DNA of 64,000 bases from Axinella damicornis. Taxonomy: Eukaryota > Porifera > Demospongiae > Axinellida > Axinellidae. The DNA is taken from assembly GCA_963931865.1 (NCBI GenBank), contig OZ007507.1, positions 13,368,932-13,432,931 on the forward strand, read 5' to 3'. The notes below the pieces were generated by a model. The model worked only from the letters and a program-made list of their open reading frames with translations. It did not search any database and was not told where the DNA came from. A program made the translations under genes and the position numbers. Each line of letters begins with the position of its first letter. Positions within the stretch are counted from its first letter, which is position 1. This document shows, piece by piece, positions 27,081 to 35,106 of this stretch.

Positions 27081-30000
27081 CGCATGTGCCTGTGTGCCTG
27101 TATGGATAAGGGTCTGATTCTGAGGCCACCAGTACTTCGTCGTACGGTCACAGCGGAGGTCGAATTGTTTTCACAGTGAATCTGCTCGGGGGGCAGATGG
27201 TAATATCACACATACAATCACTATTGACCTGTAAAATGTTCATACATAATATCGTCACTCTGGAATCCCTACATATGGACGAGCGTAGACTCCTCCATTC
27301 CATGGATCAACAGCTACTTACCCGACATGGTGACCCTCCAGCTCGTATCGCTGTGGGCAAGGAATCTGAGAAGAAAGTGTTCATCCTTTCTTTTGGTTTA
27401 CACACAATTGAGGAGCTTCAGCGACATGAAGCTTGTGAAGACAAGGCTGCGCAGTAGACTAGGCGAGGAAACTCTAGATCAAGCCTTGCGTGTATGCATA
27501 GAACTAATCTAAAGTTGGGCAACGTCAGTGCATGGACTAGTACCAATTAGTGTTGTGAACCTGTAGCCAATAATTGGTTATTGACCAGTTATTTACACTG
27601 CCAATCAATTATTGGCTTAATGCCAGTTATTGTCTGTACTGGAACCATGGTCTGTTTTGTACATTTGAACCACCATTGTCATCATTACATGCATTTCTGA
27701 AGTTCTGTACTAGATAGGTGGGGTCTCTCAAGGATGTGATTGAATTAGGATACTCTCTCTATGCCAATCACCTCCTTCAGAGTCCAACCTGCAAAGGCTG
27801 CAAGCTGTACTAACAAGTTCATTATTGATGAATTCACTTAGTACACCACTTTGCCAATTAACCGGTCAATATCCAATATGAGGCTTCCAATAACCGGTTA
27901 GTGTAAAGAGGACAAGGTTCACAACACTAGTACCAATGGACCATCCTCACGGAAAGATGCACACAATCAGCCATGCACAGGAGTGCATTTTCCAATGCAG
28001 CATCCTAGCTGTACCAAAGCATTTATCCGATGGAGGGCCTCAAGATTCGCCTCCAAATCCACACCAGAGAAAAACCAAAACGCATGGTGCAAAAATCTTT
28101 ATCAACATCATCGGAAATCCGAAATACACACTTTGATGAGGTCAAAGAAGAAGACAAAGAAGCCCCAAACCAACTGTCCAATGATCGTCTCGAAGATATG
28201 ATATTGCCAGTCATTGGAATGGAGAACAATGTAGGCGAATGTCAGCATAACGCTAAGGCACTCGGCAATTACCAACATGCGACTCTTAACACACCACCTG
28301 TTCAATGAGTGGGAATCTTGCCACACAACAACTGAAGTCAATCGTTGGCACCCTCAGCTTTACAAAAAAAATCAGTCCCAGTCTTGTAGTGAAAGCAGCA
28401 AATCCCAGCTGGCAGGGCCTTCCTCCGGAGGAGAATGGATGCCAGCACCACAGCCCCCAGCTGGCAGGACCTTCCTCCGGAGGATAATGGATGCCAGCAC
28501 CCCAGCTCCCAGCTGGCAGGACCTTCCTCCGGAGGATAATGGATACCAGCACCACAGCCCCCAGCTGGCAGGACCTTCCTCTGGAGGATAATGGATGCCA
28601 GCACCAGAGCCCCCAGCTGGCAGGACATTCCTCTGGAGGATAATGGATGCCAGGCACCAGAGCCCCCAGCTTTCCTCCGGAGGATAATGGATGCCAGCAC
28701 CAGAGCCCCCAACTCAACTCTCCATACGAGGGGAAGTTCACAATGACTTCCACTTGTGGAGACATTTGCCGCCCGAATGGAATGGCACAAGCGTAGAGCT
28801 TTACTTGAACTGGACCGCAGCTCCAGACCGCCAAACATTTTACCAACTGCTCAGGTACCGCAGGATTCAGAGCGTTCTACAAAGGCTTACGGTGCAATGG
28901 CCACTGGTCCCCGGAGTATGGGAACGAGTGCTTTCGTCAGAATCAACAGCGAGTGGAAAGAGCCAAGCATAATTTGGGCTGATTAGGCTGCAAGGAAGAA
29001 AACTGCTGTAGTTGAGACAATTACGTGAACCCATAGAAGAGATGGAGGAAGAGTGATGTGACCAATGGAGCCAAGATGCGGATCAAGACAAATCCATTCC
29101 ACCTCCTCGACTGATTGTGGATCACTAGCGTGTACGCCATGAGTATTCAGTGGAGGGTAGTCTAGTCAATTGTGTGGGGCAATCGCTGTAGCAACCAAGA
29201 AGAGGTGCCTTGCATCCAGACTGGTATCTTGTGCCAAGCTTAATTTGCTGTGTCTGCTAGACTAAGGTTTGTAAGGTCTAACACATGTAAGTGCAGGCCG
29301 CAAATGACTTGCTGACAATGCAATCGACGCAGCAACAGGGTTACATATGGAGGGAGCCCCCCCACCCAAGATTTCATACCTTCATTGGTCAAGTCCAAAA
29401 AGGCTTGGAATCAAGCACAGAGAGAACTATAGAGGTGTTCATAGAACACATACCCCGCGCTGAACGTCAGGCCAGGATGCATGCAGTGCAGCTACAATCG
29501 ACGTGACATCTCTGCCGATGCGCAACGGCGAACAGGGCTGCTATCGCATATACTGTGTTCGTGTATGGCCATATCCAAGGTGTGGGATCCGGGAGTGACC
29601 GCTTACCGTATATACTATATTGTGAAGATGGAGAGGTGGGGCCAATTGTTACGAATAATAGGAAATAGCTGGAAAAAACAGCCAAAACAATAGCTATGAT
29701 GTCTGTGAAGTACATAGATCGTGAGAAAGCACTGTTTCCTAGCGGTCATCTCGAAGCATGAAGTTTCCAAATGCACTGCGTGTCCTGTTCTTGAAGTCAC
29801 GAAGAGGTGGAGCCAATGTTATGAATAGTTATGAAAAGTAGGAAATAGCCGAAATACAGCGAAACGGAGCGCCTTGACTTCAGTCAGGTACACATAGAGC
29901 AGTTTTTTGCTATTTTCTATTGTTTGACTCCATTTCGACGGTTTATGAGAGTTTATGAGAGTAGATTTCAATTTTTTTCGCCGGACAGACGACAGACACC

Positions 30001-33000
30001 GAAACCGATTGCTTAACCCCGCTTCGCGCATGCGCGCGCGGGGTAATAATAACGCCCTAAGCCACACAATTTCACCCATTCTATTTGATGCCCTTCAGCT
30101 GCAAAATTCTTAGTGCTATGCAATGGGGAATGTACACTTCCACAAGACACTTCCACAAGACTTCTCAACACTTGTAGTACACAAACGTAGACTATTTATG
30201 CCAATTCATACAATCTATTAGAACATGCAGACACCTTACCTATTACCCAGCCCGACGGTGCTTCAACTTTCAGAACAAATTCACCCTAAAGAGAAGACCT
30301 TATTCAGATAACAAACACATGAGGTAAAGTACGTAGTATATAGATGCAGCTGGCAAACTGATCTTATCACAAGCTGAGCCTGCTCCCACATTTAAAGATG
30401 GTCATGCAATCAACTAACATTCCGTGCTCGACAAATGGACAACTTTTCAGCCTCAGGGCACAATAGGTAAACGTTCTGCGAGTTGTTCCACCAACTACAC
30501 GTCCAACACTCAAATTACAGTTATTCGTTACATAAGACATGCCTTAGTTCAACAGCATGCAGTCAATAAAGGAGTATAGTAGAAAATATGTTGGATGTAG
30601 CGGATAGTCCATCATGCATTGATGGACTATCCTCCAAAACAAAGGTGTATACAGGTTGTAGTTCCTCACTCACCTTATCGTAGAGAGGAATAAGAAAGTA
30701 GCCATTGTTTGGAGCGCAGTCAGTGTTGTACTTCAGAGCACCACTCTTTCCATACAGTTTCACCTACCATAGCAAACATATAATGGAAAATATACACTTA
30801 CAAAATGTATATATATATACATGCAGAACAAAGTTTGCAAGACCATCTATGGTTTCCGCAAGTGGTGAAGCCATCCAAAGTGGTGAAGCCATCCGAAGAG
30901 AGTCTAGCTGGCTAGACCGCCACAGTAACCCAAACAGAGGCTTTTCCACAGGTCACTTTTATTAGGCTTGTTCCCTCAGACTGCTTTGCACATGCAGGAG
31001 GGGATAATATCGTGGTGAAAGGCCTGCTCTGCTTATCTCTGGAATAGATTGCAAAGTGATCGAGATGGCTTGCAGGAGAGTAGGATCGAAGGCTACTTTC
31101 AGGAGTTCATAAACGTGTTCTGGAGTTTGCTAACCGGCAGGGGAAAACATTGCACTTCAAATACCGTTCTGAGGCTTTACTATCCAAGGGTGTTCTTTGC
31201 TTTAGCCTCGTTCCCAGGCTCCTCCCCAGCTTTTTGTCGCATACTGTACAAAAAAACGGGGAGAGCCTGGAAGATTTCATCACGTGCTGAGCTAGTTGTA
31301 CGCTTGGTAGCTGGTCAACTGTTTTCCCGAGTACATGTAGAACACAGGTCGTGTGTAGTATCTGTGTACCAAGCGGACCCATGCCGTACCTAGCGTAGCT
31401 TGGCGACCGCATGGAGCGGACGCCAGGCATAGCCAGCCAACAAGTTTGCTAGCTGGTCAATTTTAAGCCGTGTTCATATTGTACAAGTTGCTGTCAGGAC
31501 TCACAGTTGTTGTTGTCAACAAATCCTCAGCACGACTGAACTGTACTGACAATGGTTAACGAATGCGTGGCAATAATTCGATTACCAAAACCACGCATAA
31601 AACCACGCATATCATGCATATGATGAAACCTTCCAGGCTCTCTCCCCGTTTTTTTGTACAGTATGTGACAAAAAGCTGGGGAGAGCCTGGGAACAAGGCT
31701 ACTTTGCTTAGCATTCAGAACCATCAAAGAAAACAATCTTTGTAACGAAATGTCATTGAAAAGCATTATCATGACATCAAGTTTACATTCTTTGAAACGC
31801 TACCTTTGCAACCACAAGGAACGCAAACAGAATAGGCTGTTCACCAAACTATTTTTCCCCGCCACGAGCAGACATTAGCAGACACGGCCCCAGCTTTCTC
31901 AAGTAACAGGTTTGCAAACAACAGTGAAATGTCGGAAAGCTAGCGGTATGCATATCAGAATTAAGAAAGGAGCGCTATCAAGTGCTTTGTCTGAAAATAC
32001 CCTACCATTGGAAATCCCCCTCCCTCACTTCAATGGCCTCTCATGAACACTCGGCCATGCGTAGTCGCCTACTCTCTCACAAGGAAGGGATGCCATGAAA
32101 GGTACATGTACTCTCATGAGTATTAGCTAATCTAACAAGCTCTACCTCTTCGCCTTCTCCGGCACATGCTCGTTTACTAGCCTCGTTCCCAGTCCCACGA
32201 CCAGCTTTTTGTCGCTTGCAGTACGGTAAAGCGGGGAGGGCCTGGTACATTTCCTCACGTGAGCATGACATAATGGCAAATTTTTCTCAACAAGGACACT
32301 ATGTTTTGCGTGTTTTTTCAACCGTCTACACGTTCAATGCTCAGTGAGTATGACAGTCGTCCCCCGCTAACTAGATATGTGTGGTATGTTACCTGGTCTT
32401 CATGCTGTTCTGAGTCCCAGTACGCCCACGTTCAATTTAGGTCTTTCTACTGTCTTTCTACCCTTGACGTCACTCACGTGAGGAAACGTACCAGGCCCTC
32501 CCCACTTTACCGTGCTGCAAGCGACAAAAAGCTGCATGGACGTCGGACTGGGAACGAGACTAATCGTTTACAGTATTCGTGTGCAGAGAAGGAAGGTCTA
32601 AAAGCTTTGAACCACTTTCTTTGGCATGAAAGCTTGCTCTTACATCAGAACAAATCAACCAGCATAATTTGTCGAGTCTGGCTCAGTAACTTCAATGGCT
32701 GCTTGTAGTTCTGTGCATTTGGTTGCTGTCGGAGAGTAGCAAATGCAGGCGACTTCATAGTCAGTCCTCTGTGCTTGCGTATCATACGCGAGTTCACGTA
32801 TGGAAGGTCTGGCCAAGCGAGACAAGAGTCTAGACCCTCCAGACCCTTTTCCCCGTGCAGTCACGTGAGTCAATCACGCTGGGGGGGTCTAGACTACGCC
32901 TGGGTCTCCAGCAGAGAACTAAGTAAAGTATCTTCACTCGAACCTGTATTCTGGTGAAGTCCACTGGAAATTTTGACCTCACGAACCCTCCACACCCCAC

Positions 33001-33084
33001 AACATCTTCTCCCTTCACTTTCCCAGGAGTGGTAAGCAGGTACAGGTCCAGAAACACCAGACACAAGCACAGTGCAATATGCAT
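811..33084 (-). CDS. NOMO1: NOMO (nodal modulator) orthologue, N-terminal half, 20 exons, 3' end outside window
   Basis: ER-resident type I membrane protein with serial carboxypeptidase-regulatory/prealbumin-like beta-sandwich repeats. In animals it forms the NOMO-nicalin-TMEM147 (BOS) complex of the multipass translocon. Exons on the minus strand: 33084-32944, 30763-30674, 30285-30240, 24675-24575, 24239-24179, 23916-23877, 23538-23466, 22304-22227, 20420-20349, 19714-19592, 19009-18920, 12408-12352, 12281-12168, 12049-11964, 10939-10885, 9915-9784, 2203-2059, 1816-1737, 1292-1229, 950-811. All have GT-AG borders and matching phases, giving 596 codons in one frame. Family signatures seen: signal peptide (MHIALCLCLVFLDLYLL), DVVGCGGFVRS, TDCAPNNGYFLIPLYDK, VQGFSVTGRV, YDAWCW. 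Vertebrate NOMO is about 1220 aa, so roughly the N-terminal half is here; the C-terminal TM lies beyond position 1. The ATG at 33084 is chosen because the signal peptide follows it. The family is clear; exact exon borders are by eye. Confidence 0.94.
1070..1136. repeat. (GGT)n followed by a 43-nt G homopolymer
   Basis: A GGT microsatellite runs directly into about 43 consecutive G at 1094-1136, in the NOMO intron between exons 1292-1229 and 950-811. It is the longest of nine long G/C runs in the window, and its true length may be uncertain in the assembly. Confidence 0.9.
1944..2011. repeat. Short tandem duplication with TATATG tract
   Basis: Two near-identical copies of a roughly 34-bp unit (GACTGCGTAAACACG then TATATATG) lie back to back in an intron of NOMO. 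Confidence 0.6.
3217..6803 (+). CDS. MULE transposase with SWIM zinc finger (two exons, about 1059 aa)
   Basis: Predicted DDE transposase of the MULE above. Exon 1 is 3217-3369 (starts MSLSKFPSSSTSDLSDLELL). The intron 3370-3776 has GTAAGT and CAACAG borders. Exon 2 is 3777-6803, and phases match. Reading straight through the intron gives an open but meaningless Cys/Val stretch from a TG microsatellite, so a start inside 3453-3700 is rejected. The RNase-H-like core shows D404 (GIDPTFNLGKF), D473 (VGTDGEQ) and E611 (TTNRNESMNK), with LRCFIHMKDNIRRK between them. A SWIM-like finger follows: C783, C787, C796, H798 (spacing CX3C-X8-CXH, first gap one or two residues longer than the usual CXC). 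The C-terminus (KVCAGCRDGY...DLCLVHK...HANPNC) is a further Cys/His-rich module. The frame is unbroken, so the element could be recently active. Confidence 0.92.
3458..3720. repeat. TG/TGC microsatellite inside the transposase intron
   Basis: Imperfect TGTGTGTGC units fill the intron of the MULE transposase. They keep several frames open by chance and give false Cys/Val-rich or Thr/His-rich ORFs on both strands. Confidence 0.9.
6866..6928. mobile_element. 63-bp fold-back MITE, TAGCCTCG family
   Basis: TAGCCTCGTTCCCAGGCTCC at the left is matched by its reverse complement ending GAGGCTA at 6928, forming an almost complete hairpin. It lies just 3' of the MULE transposase stop codon. Confidence 0.8.
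7057..7138. mobile_element. Fold-back MITE, TAGCCTCG family, left end truncated
   Basis: GGCCTTCTCACCCC on the left pairs with GGTGAGAAGGCCTGGGAACG on the right. The right end has the family terminus GAGGCTA, and the left terminus is missing. It is nested in the MULE. Confidence 0.65.
7627..9377. mobile_element. 1.75-kb TIR transposon with TA target duplication (Tc1/mariner-type, non-autonomous)
   Basis: The ends CAGTGCCGTCCACGAGCAAG (7627) and its reverse complement (ending 9377) form a TIR of about 50 bp, followed by GC-rich CTCGCGAG-type subterminal repeats. TA dinucleotides flank both ends (7625-7626, 9378-9379). No transposase domain is recognisable inside. It interrupts the HINE-like element: element sequence ending near GCATGCTAGC resumes at GCTGTATGCTGCACACC. 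A 22-nt C run lies at 8477-8498. Confidence 0.8.
8870..9148 (-). CDS. Short hypothetical acidic ORF inside the TA transposon
   Basis: An ATG at 9148 begins MANTYTVSSVVERQDDFDFD, followed by an acidic, Gly/Asp/Arg-rich stretch ending in a stop near 8945. An overlapping frame beginning at MEDEDTRGDREMD runs on to a possible donor (GTAAGT) near 8885. The product is not recognised. It may be a captured host exon pair or an accessory TE peptide. The coding case rests only on a fair start context and biased composition. Confidence 0.3.
9902..10240. repeat. 37-bp tandem repeat overlapping the 3' splice site of NOMO exon 9915-9784
   Basis: About eight copies of a 37-bp unit (core CTTCTCTCAGAGAGGCC and ATCACACATGGCCTGG) lie immediately upstream, on the minus strand, of the exon. 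Several units repeat the exon's first bases together with a TAG, so they carry look-alike acceptors. Confidence 0.88.
10959..11042. repeat. About 41-bp direct duplication
   Basis: Two head-to-tail copies containing CAGCTACGTACATGTAGGAA and TCACGTGGTCAGTGGGAGCC lie in a NOMO intron. Confidence 0.85.
11265..11565. repeat. Degenerate minisatellite (GCTGCTGCTCCCCGATTGCG units)
   Basis: Roughly eight imperfect units of about 30-36 bp, with recurring CAGCTGCTGCT, CCCCGATTGC and GTCCGCTTC, lie in a NOMO intron. The overlapping Ser/Ala/Leu-rich ORFs on both strands reflect the repeat. Confidence 0.75.
12514..12531. repeat. G homopolymer (about 16 nt)
   Basis: An uninterrupted G run lies in the NOMO intron upstream of exon 12408-12352. 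The intron from 12409 to 18919 otherwise holds TE relics and repeats listed separately. Confidence 0.85.
13040..13665. repeat. About 310-bp tandem duplication
   Basis: Two adjacent copies (about 13040-13360 and 13361-13665) share, in order, GCAGCACCAAATAAGG, AGCAGCCTGCAGAACAGCTC, GTGTGATTACATGTGATTAC, GGTACAAGCGAGGTTGTGGC and AATCTAGCCCGCC. They differ by small indels. They lie just upstream of the degenerate ORF at 13810. Confidence 0.85.
13810..14600 (+). pseudogene. Degenerate TE-derived ORF, unassigned family
   Basis: An open frame of about 200 aa (13810-14421) shows an N-terminal basic helix region (VSKRQQRRKLSHIHNTAKAA) and DRFGVSDEFYHELTQ. A plausible donor after TVIEHE (near 14391) would join to an acceptor at about 14468 (IRNHPDRLADEEINFVL). 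A frameshift then precedes LSGDGAQFSS. That arrangement resembles poorly characterised TE-associated proteins of cnidarians and sponges in which a SGDG motif follows a similar linker; that resemblance is from memory. No catalytic domain is identified. It is a broken gene and probably part of a larger element cut by later insertions. Confidence 0.4.
14715..15200. repeat. Palindrome-rich satellite (TGTAGGAAATTTTCCTACA)
   Basis: At least a dozen copies of the palindrome TGTAGGAAA/TTTCCTACA and variants occur. A 83-bp higher-order unit containing CATTCAATACAAACCCCCCA is repeated at 15001 and 15084. The array is bordered by an inverted repeat (AACATGTTCC...AAATAAGAAA near 14683 and its complement near 15270). 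Confidence 0.8.
15349..16087. mobile_element. 739-bp non-autonomous hAT element
   Basis: The left end CAGGGCCGCCGAGAAGG and the right end CTTGGCAGCCCTG are inverted repeats, with matching subterminal GGGCCCCCTG and GGCAAACTG stretches. A perfect 8-bp target duplication CCGAGAGC lies at 15341-15348 and 16088-16095, the size expected for hAT. A 22-nt G run lies at 15364-15385. Confidence 0.88.
15584..15961 (+). CDS. N-terminal remnant of a hAT-type transposase
   Basis: A 125-aa open frame beginning MSSYSRLWRRQYLSGAVKRR, basic at first and then Ser/Glu-rich, ends just before the right subterminal repeat of the hAT element. Position and composition fit the disordered N-terminus of a zinc-finger hAT transposase whose catalytic part has been deleted. 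No RNase-H core or BED/TTF finger is visible, so the assignment is by context. Confidence 0.5.
   Translation: MSSYSRLWRRQYLSGAVKRRRKRQRLESEVKRRRTLEELGWSVESGKGEDANVDESVQPSVSGSSESETTSELQCEAAIFVAQESSTDSDQSNSVKSTPESYTRLSPQQLSQSGLSLPQNALQST
16760..17909 (+). pseudogene. BEL/Pao retrotransposon gag relic
   Basis: Fragments in three frames give, in order: a DUF1759-like segment near 16970-17150 (VKLTKLRR... DSYDSIICNNKELTDVDKFN, YLSSLLERTAHDAGLTL); a second segment near 17340-17500 (HIRSLKSLG...LSSVLQKKLPPNVCLIASRK); and after a stop, ERASNLCHSQSR and a zinc-knuckle region (CCYCQQPH...HCFNYLCKGH...KCQRCKGRHHTSI) at 17620-17790. This order is that of BEL/Pao gag. Several stops and frameshifts are present. 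No protease, RT or LTR pair was found nearby. Confidence 0.75.
18435..18875. mobile_element. 441-bp long-TIR MITE, 9-bp TSD (Mutator-like)
   Basis: TIRs of about 110 bp start TAGCCTCGTTCCTAGGCCTA and end with the complement at 18875. A perfect 9-bp TSD TTGTTCTAA lies at 18426-18434 and 18876-18884. A 27-nt C run lies at 18714-18740. A sister copy is at 38449-38818. Confidence 0.9.
20586..21760. mobile_element. TA-flanked TIR transposon, outer copy interrupted by a second copy of itself
   Basis: The ends CCGTAGTGTCCCGTTAATAC (20586) and the complement (ending CACTACGG at 21760) are flanked by TA. The sequence is split at a TA dinucleotide by a complete second copy at 21058-21629. A 26-nt C run lies at 20607-20632. 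The small ORFs on either strand here are not recognised. Confidence 0.85.
21058..21629. mobile_element. 572-bp TA transposon nested in a copy of itself
   Basis: A full-length copy has CCGTAG...CTACGG (CCACGG at right) ends and TA duplications at 21056-21057 and 21630-21631. Its own interior contains the uninterrupted target site (CACGTGTAGGTTAG near 21494), which matches the sequence of the outer copy on both sides of the insertion. Confidence 0.85.
22305..23045. repeat. 740-bp polypurine minisatellite (GGGAGGGACAGAGGGAGGAG)
   Basis: Units of about 24-30 bp, almost only G and A with scattered C/T, end directly against NOMO exon 22304-22227. On the coding (minus) strand it is therefore a very long pyrimidine tract leading into the AG acceptor. 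The Pro/Ser/Leu- or Arg/Gly/Glu-rich ORFs of about 190-295 aa over it are artefacts of the repeat. Confidence 0.92.
24005..24085. repeat. About 24-bp tandem repeat, three copies
   Basis: Three copies of ACTGCACCAAAAACTCTTAT lie between two NOMO exons. Confidence 0.85.
24301..24376. mobile_element. Fold-back MITE, TAGCCTCG family
   Basis: TAGCCTTGTTCCCGGGCCTT pairs with AAGGCCTGGGAACGA, with CTACACCTCC/GGTGTAG inside. The distal right end is eroded. Confidence 0.7.
25120..26260 (+). pseudogene. Tc1-like transposase relic
   Basis: Frame-shifted fragments follow the order of a Tc1-type transposase. A helix-turn-helix region near 25120-25280 contains TGSIGRKHR/GSIGRRPGSGSPSRIT. GWTFRGCSYCKLI follows near 25420-25470. 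VIFTDKFT near 25540 has the first catalytic Asp, with the usual Glu after it replaced. RFCCRKRREPP is near 25590, and FMADNDPKHTS near 25985 in another frame has the second catalytic Asp. A SPDLN-like stretch is near 26075, and KLIPKVIEVSGAVNAY is at the end. The third acidic residue is lost and several stops are present. A C run and a CA microsatellite (25775-25816) interrupt it. Confidence 0.82.
26345..26860 (+). pseudogene. YqaJ-type viral-recombinase/exonuclease relic of a TE
   Basis: The frame at 26345-26650 contains a CGRITASKFKSACH motif, followed after breaks by SKCGPFISVEYPFIGASPK near 26780-26835. This pairing (H/RxGRITASxF then ...FPFLGASPDG) is typical of YqaJ-fold nuclease domains found in animal transposon-derived proteins. 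A duplicated segment (CTACTCGCTGGGGATGC) sits between. It is non-functional. Confidence 0.55.
27029..27083. repeat. (TG)n(CG)n microsatellite
   Basis: About 20 TG dinucleotides run into CGCGCGCGCG. Alternating purine-pyrimidine tracts like this can adopt Z-DNA. Confidence 0.92.
27548..27929. mobile_element. 382-bp hAT-type MITE
   Basis: The ends TAGTGTTGTGAACCT and AGGTTCACAACACTA are inverted. A perfect 8-bp TSD GTACCAAT lies at 27540-27547 and 27930-27937. The interior has repeated AATAATTGG/CCAATTA/CCGGTTA inverted motifs. Confidence 0.85.
28404..28712. repeat. About 51-bp tandem repeat, six copies
   Basis: Units contain CAGCTGGCAGGACCTTCCTC, then CGGAGGATAATGGATGCCAG and CACCAGAGCCCC. 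A unit length of 51 keeps frames open on both strands, which explains the ORFs of 100-186 aa. Confidence 0.9.
28713..29120 (+). other. Degenerate coding-like stretch, unassigned (probable TE relic)
   Basis: A broken frame reads RMEWHKRRALLELDRSSRPP, then TKAYGAMA, GTSAFVRI and WKEPSIIWAD. It has stops and a frameshift downstream (KKTAVVETI). It looks formerly coding but is not assigned to a family. From here to 30239 only incidental short ORFs are seen; a GC-rich near-palindrome (CCCCGCTTCGCGCATGCGCG) lies near 30018. Confidence 0.3.
31203..31701. mobile_element. 499-bp long-TIR MITE, TAGCCTCG family
   Basis: TIRs of about 85 bp begin TAGCCTCGTTCCCAGGCTCC at left, and the complement ends GGCTA at 31701. 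Both contain TTTTTGTCxCATACTGTAC and AACGGGGAGAGCC stretches. An 8-bp TSD CTTTGCTT lies at 31195-31202 and 31702-31709. It sits in the first NOMO intron. Confidence 0.88.
32178..32562. mobile_element. 385-bp long-TIR MITE, TAGCCTCG family
   Basis: TAGCCTCGTTCCCAGTCC at left and GGACTGGGAACGAGACTA at right. The TIRs share CTTTTTGTCGCTTGCAG and a CCTCCCC/GGGGAGG stretch. Flanks share an 8-bp TCGTTTAC. It sits in the first NOMO intron. Confidence 0.82.
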
Positions 33085-35100
33085 CGTCAGTTAAGTTTTA
33101 TATAATCTATGGTTTTATGCCACGTGCAGTATAAAGTTCAAAGTTCAAAAGGTTGTGCAAAACCTGGACTCTGGACCTATAGTCTGGGAACGAGACTACT
33201 CTGGACCCAGAGAGCAAGCCAGTTCAGAGTTCTGGAGCATAGCACTGCTGCCAGAGGAGAGGGGCCATTGCTGTCTCGCCACAAACAGCTGAGTATCTCA
33301 GCTATAGGGCGTGTGGAATTTAGACGCTGCTCTTTGCTAGTATTATGCTACACGTGATGCTGTATGGAATAAAGCAGAAGAATACCTCCAATCAAGTAAC
33401 GATGATGCACAAGCCCCGAAATGACAGATCCCAAGCCAAAAATAGTGACTGGTAGTACACCTCACTTGGTGGAGTTCCCAAACGTAAGTGTAGCAGGACA
33501 CCTTCAGTTGCACCAGACGTCATTCCACGCCCAGCAAGGAGTCAACTGAGAAATCCCCTCCACCTGTTTGTTCCCAGCCCCCTCTTCATTCACAGCCTGC
33601 AGATCATTCTCGGACTTTAAGTTGCCCTCAGCCCACACTCACCCAGCCTACAAGCCTTGTAATTGTCTTGTGTCCTATAGTGCAGGCACACCACCACTCT
33701 CTGGTGATACAGTGTACGTATCACTCCTGCAGTTTCAACTGTGGGAAACATGCCCAATCGACTGGTAATACTAACCCATTTTACGTCAGATTTATTGAGG
33801 GCAATATTCGCATTTGCCAGGGATGCAGGAGTATTCTCAAATGTGCAGATGGGTCAGTTCCAGCACCCCCTCCCCCCTTTGACACATACTGAGCGCCACT
33901 CGTTTTGAGATGCCGCCACTGGAATCCTCAGAACTCCTAGAAAGGAACAACCTTAATTCCCACTATCACTAGCTGTAGCTGCTAATTTTGTACCCACTAG
34001 CATAGACCATTGTTGGGCCCAGTTCACAAGCTACTTGCGTCTTGTTTTTTGGACCTGATCATGTTTGAAAGATTTTTGGTGATTTAGCTTGGCTGTTTTC
34101 CAGTCAGAGTTCAGAGTCCAGTCCAGACCCCAGGTTTTGCACTGACCCACCAGTTGCTCTGTGGTGAGACAGCAATAGGGACCCTCTCCTCTCGTGGCAG
34201 TGCTACCAACCAGTGACGCTCGGCCATGGGCTTTTGCTCAAAGGTTGAAGGTTGATTGATAACGCCCAAAGGGAGCATGAAACACTGAGGGAGGGGGAGA
34301 CCCTGCAAAGATTGGCATGGAGGAGCATTGCCTGCAGCATTATAGGGAGGGAGGACCAATGATGTGACCGTTGAGTGCCTCAAGTAGCTAACAGGTAATG
34401 TGATCAAGTGCTCCACAAAGTTATCACTAGCTGATGCAAGAAATGGCAACAAAAATGGTAGGTAACTTGGCATACGTCTTACCAATGAAGTTACCATACA
34501 CCACTGCTACTGGGTACATAGGATGAATACATCATAAGTGGTCGGTTAGGATTGACCAATCAGAGGCTGCATTGGTGCACGTCTACACAAGAAGTCAACT
34601 GAGATTGAATCTCTACTGCATACATATGTAACTTCTACATGCACACTTTCTCTCCCTCCTCCCCTCACGCACACAGGCGTCCAGAACAGCCTAACCAACA
34701 ACTGTGTGGTGTATGCCCTGTTCAGCCACCGGACTCTGATGAATTGGGCTTTCATGAAGGGGGGGGGGGGGGGGGGGGGGTCCTGTCCTGCACGTCGTGG
34801 AGTGGAAGGGCAGGGATGATCAGTGGTGGTGGGTGGAGAACTCGAGTCAAGGGGCGAGAAAGGTTACATCCCGTGCACCCATCTTGGAACAAACAAGAGA
34901 CACAAAGACTGCTGTTGCTGGAAGACACGCACACAGTACATGGCCATAGGTCCAGTTAAATGTTGCATACCAGTGACACTACTACTCAAAAAACTAGCAC
35001 TGAAGACTGAAGTTCAAGCATAACTCAGGAACCTGTCAGATGTGGAAAAGCTTCAGGATACAGAGTTCAAGCGAGGCAAAGGCAAAATACTACTCAACGA
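33085..35100. other. Intergenic region upstream of NOMO, repeat relics
   Basis: No promoter element can be assigned. A related sequence lies in inverted orientation at about 33140-33300 and 34090-34215 (GCAAAACCTGG, CTGTCTC.CCACA), suggesting remnants of TIRs around a MULE-like coding scrap. A 22-nt G run is at 34759-34780. An exon-like stretch at about 34678-34760 reads VQNSLTNNCVVYALFSHRTL after a CACACAG, but it runs into the G tract and no family was assigned. Confidence 0.5.
33740..33892 (+). pseudogene. Fragment of a second MULE transposase C-terminus
   Basis: The frame reads NPFYVRFIEGNIRICQGCR, then CADGSVPAPPPPFD. It aligns residue by residue with QPFQLKFLTPQIKVCAGCR and ATDGKSCLPPPHD near the C-terminus of the intact transposase at 3217-6803, so it is an older, diverged relative. 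No catalytic core remains nearby. Confidence 0.65.
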
Positions 35101-35106
35101 TATAAT

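Noticed and set aside
28286..28846. 186-aa and 166-aa minus-strand ORFs
   Set aside because: A 51-bp repeat is divisible by three and keeps frames open by chance; there is no domain and no start context.
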